The position numbers and the translations under genes are program-made. A stretch of DNA of 64,000 nt, from assembly GCF_031501865.1 (NCBI RefSeq), contig NZ_JARRCW010000001.1, forward strand, positions 4,106,001 to 4,170,000, read 5' to 3'. The notes beneath the pieces are model-generated. The model ran no database searches. It had not been told where the DNA came from and worked only from the letters and a program-made list of their open reading frames with translations. Positions 1 through 10,991 of this stretch are shown one piece after another. The stretch is from Pseudovibrio sp. M1P-2-3. Lineage in GTDB: Bacteria > Pseudomonadota > Alphaproteobacteria > Rhizobiales > Stappiaceae. Every line of letters begins with the position of its first letter. Position 1 is the first letter of the stretch.

Positions 1-1
1 A

Positions 2-1051
2 CCGCAGGCTGCTGCCCGCCTGAGGACCTATATCGACGCTGGCTATCACGCCTCTATGGAGTGGATGCCGGAGACCTATGAACGGCGCTCAGACCCTCGT
101 AATCTATGGCCCGAAGCACGATCAATCATTACCCTTGCCATGAACTATGGCCCCGATGAAGACCCTATGGCCTTGCAAGACAAGAAAGACAAGGCTGCAA
201 TCTCCGTTTATGCCCGTAATCGCGATTACCACGACATTATCAAGGGACGTCTGAAGGAGCTGGGTAGTCTGCTTGCTTCAAAAGGCGCAGACATCAAAGT
301 ATTCATCGACACTGCCCCTGTCATGGAAAAGCCCATTGCCTATAGCGCCGGTTTGGGGTGGCAAGGAAAGCATACAAATCTGGTTTCCCGAAAACTCGGC
401 TCGTGGTTTTTTATTGGCTCCATTTTCACAACACTGGATTTGCCGCTTGATGAGCCAGAGGTGGACCACTGCGGCAACTGTACCCGTTGCCTGAGCGCCT
501 GCCCTACAGATGCCTTTCCCGCACCCTATCAGATTGATGGTGGCCGGTGCATTTCATATCTAACCATTGAACATCATGGCCCCATTCCCGATGAGTTCCG
601 CAAGCCAATGGGAAATCGTATCTATGGCTGCGATGACTGTCTGGCGGCATGCCCTTGGAATAAGTTTGCCCAACTTGCCAGCGAAGCCAAACTGGTAGCC
701 CGCGAAGACTTAAAGGAACCTCCCCTTTCCCAGTTGCTACAGCTGGACGACCCGTCCTTCCGAAAGTTTTTTTCCGGCTCCCCTGTGAAACGGGTGGGTA
801 GAAACCGGTTTATTCGAAATGTATTGGTTGCAGCAGGCAATTCCGAAGATGCCAGTTTGCTTCCCCAGATCACAAACCTACTGGAAGACGATGACGAAGT
901 CGTCAGAGGCGCAGCCGTATGGGCCTTTGCCCAACTCACGGAAGCCAGCCACTTTGCAAAGGTCAAAGCCTCTCAGATCCCGCAAGAACAAAGCGAGGAT
1001 GTGAAAGCAGAATGGCACAAAGGCCAAAACAGTGAGGAGACAGGAAAGTGA
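2..1051 (+). CDS. queG: Epoxyqueuosine reductase QueG, 5' end cut by window
   Basis: QueG is the cobalamin- and iron-sulfur-dependent enzyme that reduces epoxyqueuosine to queuosine in the wobble position of GUN-reading tRNAs. The reading frame is open from base 2 and already shows family sequence (the ...YIDAGYHASMEWMPE region) before the first ATG at 56, so the gene starts upstream of the window. Two ferredoxin-like 4Fe-4S motifs are visible, CGNCTRCLSACP and a second group around CDDCLAACPWN. The C-terminal ~80 residues (after FIRNVLVAAGN) look like the HEAT-type repeat of long QueG proteins. It stands alone on the plus strand and converges with rppH. Identification is firm; only the N-terminus is missing. 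Confidence 0.93.
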   Translation, partial: PQAAARLRTYIDAGYHASMEWMPETYERRSDPRNLWPEARSIITLAMNYGPDEDPMALQDKKDKAAISVYARNRDYHDIIKGRLKELGSLLASKGADIKVFIDTAPVMEKPIAYSAGLGWQGKHTNLVSRKLGSWFFIGSIFTTLDLPLDEPEVDHCGNCTRCLSACPTDAFPAPYQIDGGRCISYLTIEHHGPIPDEFRKPMGNRIYGCDDCLAACPWNKFAQLASEAKLVAREDLKEPPLSQLLQLDDPSFRKFFSGSPVKRVGRNRFIRNVLVAAGNSEDASLLPQITNLLEDDDEVVRGAAVWAFAQLTEASHFAKVKASQIPQEQSEDVKAEWHKGQNSEETGK

Positions 1052-1072
1052 GGCTAAATAGCCTCGCCGTCT

Positions 1073-1576
1073 CTATGAGGTAAAAGGAGAAAAAGCCTCT
1101 AGCACTTGTTCGTAAACTCTTTTCTTAAATGGAACGATCAAAGCGGGGAGATTCTGCGCCCTCTCCCATCTCCACTCAGAAAATTCCTGAAGATGTCCAT
1201 CGGGGGGCGTTAGAATATTAATCTCATTATCTTCCCCTTCAAAACGCAAGGCAAACCATTTCTGGGTTTGACCTTTGAACTTTTTTCCGCGCTTTGAATT
1301 AAACTGGACTTCCGGTGGGAACTCGTAGTTGAACCATTCTGAGGCCTCAGCAAGCAAGGAGACGGAACGGACAGACGTTTCCTCATAGAGTTCTCGCTTG
1401 GCGGCTTCAAAAGGGTCCTCCCCTTCATCCAATCCCCCCTGTGGCATTTGCCATGCAAACTCATCGGGTACGGGTGTCTTGTCTCCAAAGCGCTTACCGG
1501 TCCACACCAATCCTTCCCGATTGATAAGCATAATCCCGACACAGGGGCGATAGGAGCGACTGTCAATTGTTGTCAT
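1073..1576 (-). CDS. rppH: RNA pyrophosphohydrolase RppH (Nudix)
   Basis: A Nudix hydrolase that removes pyrophosphate from 5'-triphosphorylated RNA to trigger decay; the Bartonella orthologue is known as the invasion-associated IalA. The complete Nudix box is present (GGLDEGEDPFEAAKREL followed by YEETSV), preceded by the RppH-type start RPCVGIMLINREG and WQMPQGG. I chose the ATG at 1576, giving 167 residues, because it has a GAGG Shine-Dalgarno about six bases upstream and lies just after the stop of the preceding gene; an in-frame ATG at 1597 lacks a ribosome site. It is the last gene of the ctpA/yibQ-side cluster, as in many Rhizobiales. Confidence 0.93.
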   Translation of the reverse strand: MTTIDSRSYRPCVGIMLINREGLVWTGKRFGDKTPVPDEFAWQMPQGGLDEGEDPFEAAKRELYEETSVRSVSLLAEASEWFNYEFPPEVQFNSKRGKKFKGQTQKWFALRFEGEDNEINILTPPDGHLQEFSEWRWERAQNLPALIVPFKKRVYEQVLEAFSPFTS

Positions 1577-1589
1577 GGAAACCTCGACT

Positions 1590-2624
1590 TCAACCATTAA
1601 TGGCGGCGGAGACTGGGATGAGGGTAATTCCTCGTTCGCTCAGGGTTTTAACCCAGTTTTCAAGCACCTGCAATGTAAGCGGATAGGCCGAAGCACTTCC
1701 TATGGCGAGACCTTCCGTTCGGGATATTTTCTCTAGTTCCTGTAGCTGGCTTTTGATTGCTTCTATTTTTAGTTCCTGATCCAGAACCAGATTTGCCCCC
1801 ACAAACGCCGTTTGGGTTTCTTGCGCTATAAGGCGACTTGATGTGGACGCAGAGCTTCCATCATCCATAAACATAAGCCCCCGCTTTTGAAGCTCCGTCA
1901 AAACCGGTTTCATCACTTCATCATCAACGAAGGTATCTTCACCAGAAGAGTTAATAAGCCCGATATAGTTGGATGTTCTGGACAAGGTCCAAGTCAGAAA
2001 TTCCTGTCTTTCAGCAACAGAACTGGAAACATTGAAAGCTCTCCGGCCATCACCTGCGGATGTTCCCTTGGGCAACTGTAGAAGGACTTCATGCCCTTTC
2101 ACTCTGGCCTGCTTCATCCAGCTGGACCCATTCACCGCCAGTGTAGATAATCCCAAAGAGACGTCCTGAGGCAACGCGCGAAGTGCCCGCGCACTCATTT
2201 CAGAGCTGAGACCAAGACCACTCACAATCAGCGCTATTCTTGGTCCTGTTAGAGTTATCCCCTCCGGCCTACGGGCGTAGGCATCGAGCGCACGTACACC
2301 ATCCGAAGAGATTTTCGGTATTGGACCATGTTCACTCATCTCTATAAGGTTGGAAATAGGCTCATACACGCCTGTACCCGTTCCGAGCTGCCTTTGTAGA
2401 GACGCACTGTCTCTTGGCCCTAGACCTGGCTTAGAAGCCGCGCTCGGGTCCTTCTCGTTTAAGGGACCTTCATTTTGAAAGAGCAGTTTCTCCAGAGGGT
2501 AGAAACGATTTCCCACCACGCCTGCAAGCAAGATACATGAAATGATTGGGACTAAAAGAAAGGAGGAAGGCCACCGCCGTGTTTTCTCCTGACCAAGCGG
2601 TCTCGTTAGATCTTCTCCACGCAT
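1590..2624 (-). CDS. Divergent polysaccharide deacetylase family protein (YibQ-like)
   Basis: A protein of about 344 residues with a basic cytoplasmic N-terminus, one membrane segment (around FLLVPIISCILLAGVVG) and a periplasmic domain that begins RIALIVSGLGLSSEM, typical of the divergent polysaccharide deacetylase (YibQ) family. The family is usually found beside EnvC and CtpA and is thought to act on the cell wall; the reaction is not established. The start at 2624 is preferred over an upstream in-frame codon at 2693, because the longer version would have to span the ctpA terminator hairpin. The gene is followed by rppH after a short gap and is probably co-transcribed with it. Confidence 0.85.
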   Translation of the reverse strand: MRGEDLTRPLGQEKTRRWPSSFLLVPIISCILLAGVVGNRFYPLEKLLFQNEGPLNEKDPSAASKPGLGPRDSASLQRQLGTGTGVYEPISNLIEMSEHGPIPKISSDGVRALDAYARRPEGITLTGPRIALIVSGLGLSSEMSARALRALPQDVSLGLSTLAVNGSSWMKQARVKGHEVLLQLPKGTSAGDGRRAFNVSSSVAERQEFLTWTLSRTSNYIGLINSSGEDTFVDDEVMKPVLTELQKRGLMFMDDGSSASTSSRLIAQETQTAFVGANLVLDQELKIEAIKSQLQELEKISRTEGLAIGSASAYPLTLQVLENWVKTLSERGITLIPVSAAING

Positions 2625-2653
2625 AGGTTCGGTCCCATTTAAAATGGTTAAAT

Positions 2654-2688
2654 AAAAAAGGCACCTCCTTTTTACAAAGAGGTGCCTT
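2654..2688 (-). terminator. Rho-independent terminator after ctpA
   Basis: On the minus strand a perfect 10-bp stem (AAGGCACCTC pairing with GAGGTGCCTT, arms 2679-2688 and 2658-2667) encloses an 11-nt loop and is followed by a T run. It closes the envC-ctpA transcript and separates it from the YibQ-like gene, which must therefore have its own promoter or depend on read-through. Confidence 0.88.
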
Positions 2689-2710
2689 AACAATTCGTTT
2701 TCCAGTTTAA

Positions 2711-4045
2711 TTAGTTGGCATTAACCGCAGCTTGGTCAGTCACTGGCGGAAAGGCTGTATTGGTTTTATTCCCGCGCAGCAGATCCAAAGCCATATTCAG
2801 CTGAGTATCTTTTTCTTTTTCCTGCGGGATATAGGCCTGACTACCAGAACCTTCATCCCCTTCTTCAGCTTGCAGGTGACCACGAAGACCAGCTTCGCCT
2901 TTAGTCTCCACACGCCCTTTCAACTCTTCAGGGAGTTCTTGCAGGGTCACAATGTCAGGAGTGATCCCTTTTGCCTGAATAGAGTTACCCGATGGGGTGT
3001 AATAACGCGCTGTTGTCAAGCGAATGGCACCATTAGCACCAAGCGGGATAATTGTCTGCACAGACCCCTTACCGAAGGAGCGGGTTCCCAGAATGGTTGC
3101 GCGGCGATGATCTTGCAAGGCCCCAGCCACAATTTCAGAGGCTGAAGCAGAGCCACCATTCACCAGAATGATAACTGGCAGACCATTTGTCAGATCACCC
3201 TTACGCGCATTGAAACGCTGAGTCTCATCCGCATTTCGACCACGTGTTGAAACAATTTCACCCCGGTTCAGGAAGGAATCCGAAACTGCAATTGCCTGAT
3301 CCAGAAGTCCTCCGGGATTGTTGCGAAGGTCTAGAATGAAGCCATTAATTTTGTCGGGACCGATTTCCTCGGTAAGTTCCTTAATGCCCTTTTCCAGTCC
3401 CTGCATGGTCTGTTCATTGAACTGGGTGATACGCAGGTATCCCACGTCCTCTTCTTTATTCCAGCGAACAGAACGGATTCGGATCACATCACGGGTAATG
3501 GTAATATCAACCGGCTCGTCAATATTTTGTCTGCGAACCTTGATTTCGATATCCGTATTGACCGGGCCACGCATTTTCTCCACTGCCTCATTGAGCGTCA
3601 GGCCCATTACCGCCTCGCCATTGAGGTGGGTAATCAGGTCTCCAGCCTGCACACCGGCCTTAAACGCCGGCGTATCATCAATCGGTGCCACAACCTTCAC
3701 AAGGCCGTCTTCCATGGTCACTTCAATGCCAAGCCCGCCAAACTCACCGCGGGTTTGTACCTGCATATCGCGGAAGTTCTTGGGAGACAGGTAGCTGGAA
3801 TGTGGATCCAGATTGGTCAGCATGCCATTGATAGCCGCTTCAACAAGATCCGCATCCTCTGGCTCTTCAACATAGTCGGAGCGTACACGCTCGAACACAT
3901 CACCGAACAGGTTGAGCTGATTATACGTATCAGATGACGCAGCATACGCAGCGTCGGAAAATTTAAAGGGAACCTGTTGGTAGGTAACCATTGCCGCAGC
4001 ACCCATTGCTACGCCAACCACTAAGAGCGATGCTTTCCGAATCAT
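2711..4045 (-). CDS. ctpA: C-terminal processing peptidase CtpA (S41)
   Basis: A 444-residue periplasmic serine protease of the tail-specific family, which trims C-termini of exported proteins and cell-wall hydrolases. An N-terminal membrane/signal segment (LLVVGVAMGAAAMVTY) is followed by a PDZ domain (GGLGIEV through GVQAGDLITHLNG) and the S41 core. The core shows LRNNPGGLLDQA, the nucleophile region GSASASEIVAGALQD and the general-base lysine region GTRSFGKGSVQT. The acidic, Gln-rich C-terminal tail is not conserved. Its start overlaps the envC-like stop by 4 bp, indicating coupled translation. This pairing (EnvC-like activator plus CtpA) suggests joint control of peptidoglycan amidases or endopeptidases. 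Confidence 0.95.
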   Translation of the reverse strand: MIRKASLLVVGVAMGAAAMVTYQQVPFKFSDAAYAASSDTYNQLNLFGDVFERVRSDYVEEPEDADLVEAAINGMLTNLDPHSSYLSPKNFRDMQVQTRGEFGGLGIEVTMEDGLVKVVAPIDDTPAFKAGVQAGDLITHLNGEAVMGLTLNEAVEKMRGPVNTDIEIKVRRQNIDEPVDITITRDVIRIRSVRWNKEEDVGYLRITQFNEQTMQGLEKGIKELTEEIGPDKINGFILDLRNNPGGLLDQAIAVSDSFLNRGEIVSTRGRNADETQRFNARKGDLTNGLPVIILVNGGSASASEIVAGALQDHRRATILGTRSFGKGSVQTIIPLGANGAIRLTTARYYTPSGNSIQAKGITPDIVTLQELPEELKGRVETKGEAGLRGHLQAEEGDEGSGSQAYIPQEKEKDTQLNMALDLLRGNKTNTAFPPVTDQAAVNAN

Positions 4046-5397
4046 CCGCGAACCTTCTCAATATTTGACGTTGCCCACCATGATCGGGGATCAACTGCGG
4101 TACCGTCTTTCCTAAACTCTACATACAAAACTGGTAATTCCGAACTTAAATTAAGGTTCGCAGCACTTGCAAAGCGCTTATCCCCCATCTTGGCAATCGG
4201 CTCACCAGCTAAAACAAACTGACCAAGTTCTACACTAATTTGGTCCATTCCCGCTAGAACCACATGGTACCCATTGCCAGCATTTACAATTATGAGCTGG
4301 CCATAGGACCGGAATTCCCCCGCAAATGCCACCCAGCCATCAGTTGGAGACGTAATTTGCGCATTAGCTCTGGCCATATAGGTCTGCCCATTTGTACGGT
4401 TTCCAAAGCCGTCTGCAATCCCGAAGTCTTGCAATAACGTACCCGAAACCGGCAGAGGTAACATCCCTTTAGCATCACTGAACGAAATTTGCGGTTGCAA
4501 ACGTCCCGGATCAGCAAACGGATCTCCACTCTTCCGCTTCTTCTCCCGCTCCAGTTCTGCCAATCTTGCAGCCTCGGCGGCCTTTTTGGCACTGCCGATC
4601 TGGCTTTCAAGAGTAACAAGTAGTTCTTTCAAAGAGGTTGCTTTTTTTGCCAATTCGGCTGCGCGTTTCTTTTCTTCTGCCAAAAGAGTATTGGTTTCCG
4701 CCTTTTGCCGCTGCTTTTCAGCCAACAGAATTTCCAGTTTCTCGCGCTCTTCTTCCAGCTCAACAGCCCCTCGGCGAATGCGCTTACGCTCTGTTTCAAT
4801 GTCTTTACGCAATTGCTGCAGCCGAGCCAAATCGCTGGCCAGAGCCTCAGCCTCAAATTTCACTTCCGGTACAACCGCGTTGAGCAAAATAGCCGTACGC
4901 ACTGCACCCAGAGCATCCTTGGGCCGAACGGCCAGAGCCGGAGGCGGGCTGTGCCCGATCCTCTGCAGCGCCACCAGAACTTCCGTAAGGGTTCCACGGC
5001 GTTCATGCAGAGATTTACGGACATTATTCTCATTGGTCCGATGGCGTAGCAACCGTGCTTCTGTGGCCGCCATCTTGTCTTCCAGCTGCTGCGTCCGCTG
5101 CCCAGTCTGAATAAGCTCGCTGTTTAACGCTTCCCTGTCCCGGTCAATCGCCCTGATCGTACGCTCAATCTCGGCCTTACGTTCCTCTGAAATGGAAATA
5201 TTGTGCGTCAGCTCTGTCAGTTCTTTTTCATGGGCTTGCTTTTGTTGCTGTACATCCTCAAGCTTCAGGTCCCGTGACTCCGCCGCACCGGCACCCGGCA
5301 CCAGCGCACAACTCACAGATAACGCAACAATCAGACTTCGTAGAGCCTTGGGAGAACAGCACAGCAAAGAGTTGTATTCCTGTAATCTAACAATCAA
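4042..5397 (-). CDS. EnvC-like murein hydrolase activator (degenerate M23)
   Basis: A 451-residue periplasmic protein: signal peptide ending near GAGAAES, then about 230 residues of long coiled coil rich in Glu, Lys and Arg, then a C-terminal LytM/M23 domain (from FSDAKGMLPLPVSGTLLQDFG). The usual zinc-binding histidines of active M23 endopeptidases are not visible: the positions corresponding to HxxGxD and HxH read NGQTYMARAN and YHVVLAGMD. This matches EnvC-type activators, which switch on amidases at the septum instead of cutting peptidoglycan. It overlaps ctpA by 4 bp. Whether the partner amidase is AmiC-like cannot be seen here. Confidence 0.88.
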   Translation of the reverse strand: MIVRLQEYNSLLCCSPKALRSLIVALSVSCALVPGAGAAESRDLKLEDVQQQKQAHEKELTELTHNISISEERKAEIERTIRAIDRDREALNSELIQTGQRTQQLEDKMAATEARLLRHRTNENNVRKSLHERRGTLTEVLVALQRIGHSPPPALAVRPKDALGAVRTAILLNAVVPEVKFEAEALASDLARLQQLRKDIETERKRIRRGAVELEEEREKLEILLAEKQRQKAETNTLLAEEKKRAAELAKKATSLKELLVTLESQIGSAKKAAEAARLAELEREKKRKSGDPFADPGRLQPQISFSDAKGMLPLPVSGTLLQDFGIADGFGNRTNGQTYMARANAQITSPTDGWVAFAGEFRSYGQLIIVNAGNGYHVVLAGMDQISVELGQFVLAGEPIAKMGDKRFASAANLNLSSELPVLYVEFRKDGTAVDPRSWWATSNIEKVRG

Positions 5398-5510
5398 TTA
5401 GAAGCGATAGTGCCCTCGCACTCTTAAGGAAGTGTCAACCATACTTCGCTCTTTGTGGCTTGCACGCGAAATATGCGGGATTTTGACAATTTTCCGGTGC
5501 ATCCAAGGCA

Positions 5511-5993
5511 TTATACACGATGATATGGATGCCCGGAAAGAATTGTAATTGCCCTATAAACCTGCTCTGCAAGCAAAATTCGAACCAGTTGATGAGGCCA
5601 CGTCATAGCTCCCAACGCCAGTTTGATCTGAGCTTTTTCCAGAATATCTCTTCCATGGCCATCAGCACCGCCAATCACGAGGCAAAAGTCACCAATTCCC
5701 TGATCTAGTGATGAACTAATCTTTTGAGCAAAAGCCTCACTGCCCATCGACTTACCATGTTCATCCAGAACAACCACAGTTGCTCCGGCAGGAATAGCCT
5801 TGAGAAGGGCGGCAGCCTCTTCGGCCTTGCGATCCTGAGTGCGCGCTGCACGGCTCTCAGAAAGCTCGACGACCGAAACAGCCTTAACACCTAAAGAGCG
5901 GCCAGCCTTGCGCGCGCGCTCCAAATAGCGTTCACAAATATCTCTCTCTGCGCCGGCTTTCATTTTTCCGACGCAAGCAATCGTGATCCTCAT
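5511..5993 (-). CDS. rlmH: 23S rRNA pseudouridine-1915 N3-methyltransferase RlmH
   Basis: A 160-residue SPOUT-class methyltransferase that modifies pseudouridine 1915 in helix 69 of 23S rRNA. The start MRITIACVGKMKAG at 5993 matches the family N-terminus; an in-frame extension to 6089 has no family similarity. The SAM-binding trefoil-knot features are present: VVLDEHGKSM, FCLVIGGADGHG and the C-terminal motif YRAITILSGHPYHRV. It lies directly downstream of rsfS, the usual partner in this ribosome-maturation neighbourhood. Confidence 0.95.
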   Translation of the reverse strand: MRITIACVGKMKAGAERDICERYLERARKAGRSLGVKAVSVVELSESRAARTQDRKAEEAAALLKAIPAGATVVVLDEHGKSMGSEAFAQKISSSLDQGIGDFCLVIGGADGHGRDILEKAQIKLALGAMTWPHQLVRILLAEQVYRAITILSGHPYHRV

Positions 5994-6107
5994 ATCGCCT
6001 CTGGGACTACAAAACCAAAATGCCCATAATCCCGCCGACAGGCTGGACTGGCATAAGCCCAATAAGCAGCCGAACGCCTTCAGCTGCACACAGGTGCTTT
6101 ACTCAGC

Positions 6108-6512
6108 CTAGCCAATAAACTGGGTTGGCTCATCGCTCTCCATGGACCACATTTTCTCCACGTTATAGAAGCTGCGAACTTCAGGGCGGAAAATATGGAC
6201 AATGGCATCGCCAATATCAACAAGAACCCAGTCACAATGGGGCAGACCCTCAACACGGGCATTCCCATAGCCAGCCTTTTTCAGGTCGCGCAGGAGGTAA
6301 TCTGTCAACGCGCCCACATGTCTTTGTGAGCGGCCAGATGCAACCACCATGTAGTCGGCAAGTGCGGACTTACCTGTCAGGTCTAGTGAAACGATATCCT
6401 CGGCCTTGGATTCATCAAGGCAGTTCAGGATCAATTGAAGCACGCTATCCTCATCCTGAGGGGCCTGCTGCTGAAGGGCTGATGTCACCTGCCCTTCCTG
6501 TTCTACTGTCAT
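6108..6512 (-). CDS. rsfS: Ribosome silencing factor RsfS
   Basis: A 134-residue RsfS/Iojap protein, which binds ribosomal protein L14 and blocks subunit joining under starvation. The family signature is clear: DLTGKSALADYMVVASGRSQRHV, and the C-terminal part HCDWVLVDIGDAIVHIFRPEVRSFYNVEKMW. An unconserved Gln-rich N-terminus (about 22 residues) precedes the domain. Position between nadD and rlmH is the classic arrangement. Confidence 0.95.
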   Translation of the reverse strand: MTVEQEGQVTSALQQQAPQDEDSVLQLILNCLDESKAEDIVSLDLTGKSALADYMVVASGRSQRHVGALTDYLLRDLKKAGYGNARVEGLPHCDWVLVDIGDAIVHIFRPEVRSFYNVEKMWSMESDEPTQFIG

Positions 6513-6673
6513 GGTCAGCTGTGTAGCCTTTCGCCATGGTTAAAGTTAAGTGCGGTCTAAGCCGCGTCGGGTGTCTTTCAACTCAGAAATAAGCTGATCC
6601 CTCTCTTAAGATCACACTTCAAAGCCAAAATTTCAAGACGGTTTGTAAGAGTACATGCGTGAACTGTATCGTC

Positions 6674-7276
6674 TCAGTCACTGCGCTCCCTCAAAGAGCT
6701 AGAGGATGTATCATCCAATGGGCCATGAAGAAAGGTCCAAGCGGGTGCTTCTTCATTTTTTATTCTTCGAGCGTTCTGTTCAGGCACACGCGCGCCTGAA
6801 TAAGTTATGCTCATGGGGGCAAAAAGGGGCGACAACGTGGCCCCCGGACGATTAACAACAATCACCGGCAAATTTTCAAGGATCTCTCGCCATTGGCGCC
6901 ACCTGTGAAACTCCGCCAGATTGTCCCCCCCCATAATCCATAGGAACTTCAAATGGGGACGCCGCCTCTTCAATTCTGCAACCGTATGAGCGGTGAATGC
7001 GCTTCCAAGAGTTTTTTCATAGGCACACACACGCATTTTCGGATGCGACGCCAACTGGCGCACACGCGCCACACGTTCATCCAAACTAAGCAGTTCGCTA
7101 TGATCTTTCAATGGATTGCCGGGAGACACCATCCACCAGACCTGATCTAGCCCAACCCGCTGCAATGCAGTGCGCGCAACCATCAGGTGCCCAGGGTGTG
7201 GAGGGTTGAAAGACCCTCCAAAAACACCAATGGTATTTCCAGCTTCTGCATGAGGCAGTCTTAGATAGTCGGGCAT
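6674..7276 (-). CDS. nadD: Nicotinate-nucleotide adenylyltransferase NadD
   Basis: Catalyses NaMN + ATP to NaAD in NAD synthesis. The nucleotidyltransferase signature GVFGGSFNPPHPGHL (with HPGH), VWWMVSPGNPLK, FLWIMGGDNLAEFHRW and the terminal SSSSLRER motif are all present. I chose the ATG at 7276 (200 residues); the longer frame to 7357 overlaps the end of proA and adds 27 residues without family character. The Shine-Dalgarno is weak, so the start is less certain than the identity. Confidence 0.93.
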   Translation of the reverse strand: MPDYLRLPHAEAGNTIGVFGGSFNPPHPGHLMVARTALQRVGLDQVWWMVSPGNPLKDHSELLSLDERVARVRQLASHPKMRVCAYEKTLGSAFTAHTVAELKRRRPHLKFLWIMGGDNLAEFHRWRQWREILENLPVIVVNRPGATLSPLFAPMSITYSGARVPEQNARRIKNEEAPAWTFLHGPLDDTSSSSLRERSD

Positions 7277-7322
7277 AGGTCCGTTTTTATGCGGTTTCGA
7301 AAATATCCAAAACCTTTGCGAT

Positions 7323-8600
7323 TTACGGGCGTGTCTGGCCTTGGCCTCGCACAACATATTTAAAACTGGTGAGTTGCTCTACACCAACCGGCCCACGGGC
7401 ATGCATTCTACCCGTAGCGATACCGATTTCCGCTCCCATGCCAAACTCACCACCATCAGCAAACTGGGTGGAAGCGTTGTTCAACACTATAGCAGAATCT
7501 ACACGGGCAAAAAACTCATTAACAACCCGGGGGTCTTCCGCGATGATACAATCCGTATGATTTGAGCTGTAACGGGCAATATGCTCAATTGCATCTTCGG
7601 CGGATGAAACAATTCTTACAGATAAAATTGCATCAAGATACTCAGTGGACCAGTCTTCTTCACTCGCCGGTCGTACATTCTCGCACAAGGCGATAACTTC
7701 ATCGTCCCCGCGCACTTCACAGCCCCTTGCCTGTACGGCGTCAATCATAGGGAGCAAATGGGTTGCGGCAATATCCTCATGCACGAGAAGTGTTTCCAAA
7801 GCTCCGCATACTCCGGTACGGCGCATTTTAGCATTTTCAACAATATCAACGGCTTTGTTTAAATCGGCTGATTTATCAACGTAGATATGTACCAAGCCTT
7901 CAAGGTGTGCGAACACAGGAACCCGCGCCTCTTCCTGCACACGAGCAACAAGGCTTTTGCCGCCACGTGGAACTATTACATCCACATTGCCATTCAGCCC
8001 TTTGAGCATTTCGCCAACAGCCGCCCTATCCTTCACAGGTACAATCTGAATTGCATCAATAGGAAGGCCAGCAGCTTCAAGGCCGGCCTGCAAGGCACGG
8101 TGAATAGCGCGGTTGGATTCAATGGTATCAGAACCACCGCGAAGGATAACAGGATTACCAGCTTTAAGGCACAAGGCCCCTGCATCAGCAGTGACATTTG
8201 GGCGGCTTTCATAAATCACCCCAATAACGCCAAGCGGTGTGCGAACACGCGAGATCTTCAGGCCGTTTGGCCGGTCCCAGCTGGCAATTGTAGAACCCAC
8301 GGGGTCTTGAAGCTTGGCAATATCCTCAAGCGCCAAAGCAATCCCCTCAAGGCGTTCTTCATTGAGCGTTCCACGATCAAGATAGGCCGCGGTTTGACCA
8401 TTGGCCCGCATGGCCGCGATATCCAGAGCGTTTGCCGCCAGAATCTCAGGAACGGAAGAGCGAATGGCCCGAGCCATTTCATGAAGAGCTTTGTCCTTTG
8501 CCGGTGTGGGAGCAACTGCCAACAAACGCGCTGCGGCACGGGCCTTTTCACCCATGGCATTCATCATTTGTGCAATTGTTTCACCAGTCATTGTCTTCAT
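7323..8600 (-). CDS. proA: Gamma-glutamyl phosphate reductase ProA
   Basis: Second enzyme of proline synthesis, reducing gamma-glutamyl phosphate to glutamate-5-semialdehyde with NADPH. The 425-residue protein has the aldehyde-dehydrogenase-like fold, with the catalytic cysteine in [14 protein letters not shown] and the [19 protein letters not shown] segment. Full length for the family. It follows proB by about 75 nt and precedes nadD in the same direction. Confidence 0.96.
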   Translation of the reverse strand: MKTMTGETIAQMMNAMGEKARAAARLLAVAPTPAKDKALHEMARAIRSSVPEILAANALDIAAMRANGQTAAYLDRGTLNEERLEGIALALEDIAKLQDPVGSTIASWDRPNGLKISRVRTPLGVIGVIYESRPNVTADAGALCLKAGNPVILRGGSDTIESNRAIHRALQAGLEAAGLPIDAIQIVPVKDRAAVGEMLKGLNGNVDVIVPRGGKSLVARVQEEARVPVFAHLEGLVHIYVDKSADLNKAVDIVENAKMRRTGVCGALETLLVHEDIAATHLLPMIDAVQARGCEVRGDDEVIALCENVRPASEEDWSTEYLDAILSVRIVSSAEDAIEHIARYSSNHTDCIIAEDPRVVNEFFARVDSAIVLNNASTQFADGGEFGMGAEIGIATGRMHARGPVGVEQLTSFKYVVRGQGQTRP

Positions 8601-8675
8601 TTCCCTTGAATCTGTTTGGGTTTAAAAATCGGGCGGCAACAATGGCACACCCTTCTCAAAATGCAAGTCCTGTTT

Positions 8676-9791
8676 CTAGGTTTCAGTTCCCAGAACCAAA
8701 TCATCCCGATGAACCATCTCGCTGCGTCCACCGTGTCCTAAAATAGTCTCTATTTCGCAGCTGTTGCGGCCAATAATAAGGACGGCCTCCGTGTAGTCAT
8801 AGGCAACCAGACCACAGGCTAGATCATACCCCTTACCATCCAGAATACGAACTGCATCTCCGCGGGAGAACTCGCCCTCAATTCGTTCAATACCCGTGGG
8901 AAGCAGGCTGCGCCCTTTAAGCAAAGCCATTCTAGCGCCTTCATCCACATAAAGCGCGCCTTTGGGCTTCAAGCTCCCGCTAATCCACGCCTTGCGGGCA
9001 TTCGCGGGTGTAGAGTGGGCTGGAAACCAAGTACAGCGCGCACCATTATCGATAGAACTCAAAGGGTTCAAGAGTTTACCCGATGCAATCACCATGCTTG
9101 TTCCAGCATTTTGTGCAATCTTGGCGGCATCAAGTTTTGTTTTCATACCACCGGAAGAGTAGGCAGTCCCGGACGATCCGCCCATTGCCTCCACTTCCCG
9201 AGTAATCCGGCGTACTTCCGGCAAAAAGACCGCATTCGGGTCTTTCTGGGGGGCAGCTGTGTAAAGGCCGTCAACATCGGACAGCAAAACCAGACAGTCG
9301 GAGCTTGCCATTGTGGCGACACGGGCACCCAGGCGATCGTTATCACCATAGCGGATTTCCGCGGTTGTCACGCTATCATTCTCGTTGATGATCGGAACTG
9401 CGTTCATTTTGAGCAGCGTTGCGATGGTCTCACGGGCATTCAGATAGCGTCGACGCTCTTCCGTATCTCCCAGTGTGAGGAGAATCTGACCGGCAGTCAG
9501 ACCCCGTTTCCCGAGAATTTCCGCGTAAGCCTGCGCCAACTCAATCTGCCCTACAGCTGCAGCAGCTTGCGCCTGCTCCAGCTTCAAGGGGCCTTCAGGC
9601 AAGCTCAACACACCACGGCCCAAAGCAATAGAACCGGAGGAGACAACCAGAACCTCGATCCCCTGTTGGATCAATGCCAAGAGGTCATCAGCCAAAGCTT
9701 CCAGCCAATCCCGCTTCAAATGCCCGTCTTCGACAAGTAAAGCCGAGCCGATTTTGACGGTAATCCGTTTAAAGTCCGTGAGCCTGCGCAT
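8676..9791 (-). CDS. proB: Glutamate 5-kinase ProB with PUA domain
   Basis: First enzyme of proline synthesis, phosphorylating glutamate. The 371-residue protein has the amino-acid-kinase domain ([50 protein letters not shown]) and a C-terminal PUA domain (from [18 protein letters not shown]). The start codon lies three bases after the obgE stop, so obgE, proB and proA form one transcript. Feedback inhibition by proline is typical of the family. Confidence 0.96.
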   Translation of the reverse strand: MRRLTDFKRITVKIGSALLVEDGHLKRDWLEALADDLLALIQQGIEVLVVSSGSIALGRGVLSLPEGPLKLEQAQAAAAVGQIELAQAYAEILGKRGLTAGQILLTLGDTEERRRYLNARETIATLLKMNAVPIINENDSVTTAEIRYGDNDRLGARVATMASSDCLVLLSDVDGLYTAAPQKDPNAVFLPEVRRITREVEAMGGSSGTAYSSGGMKTKLDAAKIAQNAGTSMVIASGKLLNPLSSIDNGARCTWFPAHSTPANARKAWISGSLKPKGALYVDEGARMALLKGRSLLPTGIERIEGEFSRGDAVRILDGKGYDLACGLVAYDYTEAVLIIGRNSCEIETILGHGGRSEMVHRDDLVLGTET

Positions 9792-9794
9792 GTT

Positions 9795-10880
<1,086 letters not shown>

Positions 10881-10944
10881 CTAGCAAAACGCCTTGGCGG
10901 AGCAGCACCACGTGCAGGATAAGGCCAAAGACCTCAAGTTTTCA

Positions 10945-10967
10945 TTTCGGGGATAGGTTCCCCGAAA
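10945..10967 (-). other. Perfect hairpin between the GNAT array and obgE
   Basis: An 8-bp perfect stem (TTTCGGGG with CCCCGAAA, 7-nt loop) stands between the stop of the last GNAT gene and obgE. It lacks a T run on either strand, so it is not a standard terminator; it might be a processing or attenuation element separating the GNAT messages from obgE. Confidence 0.4.
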
Positions 10968-10991
10968 CTGTTGATTGCTGCCTTTAAAAGG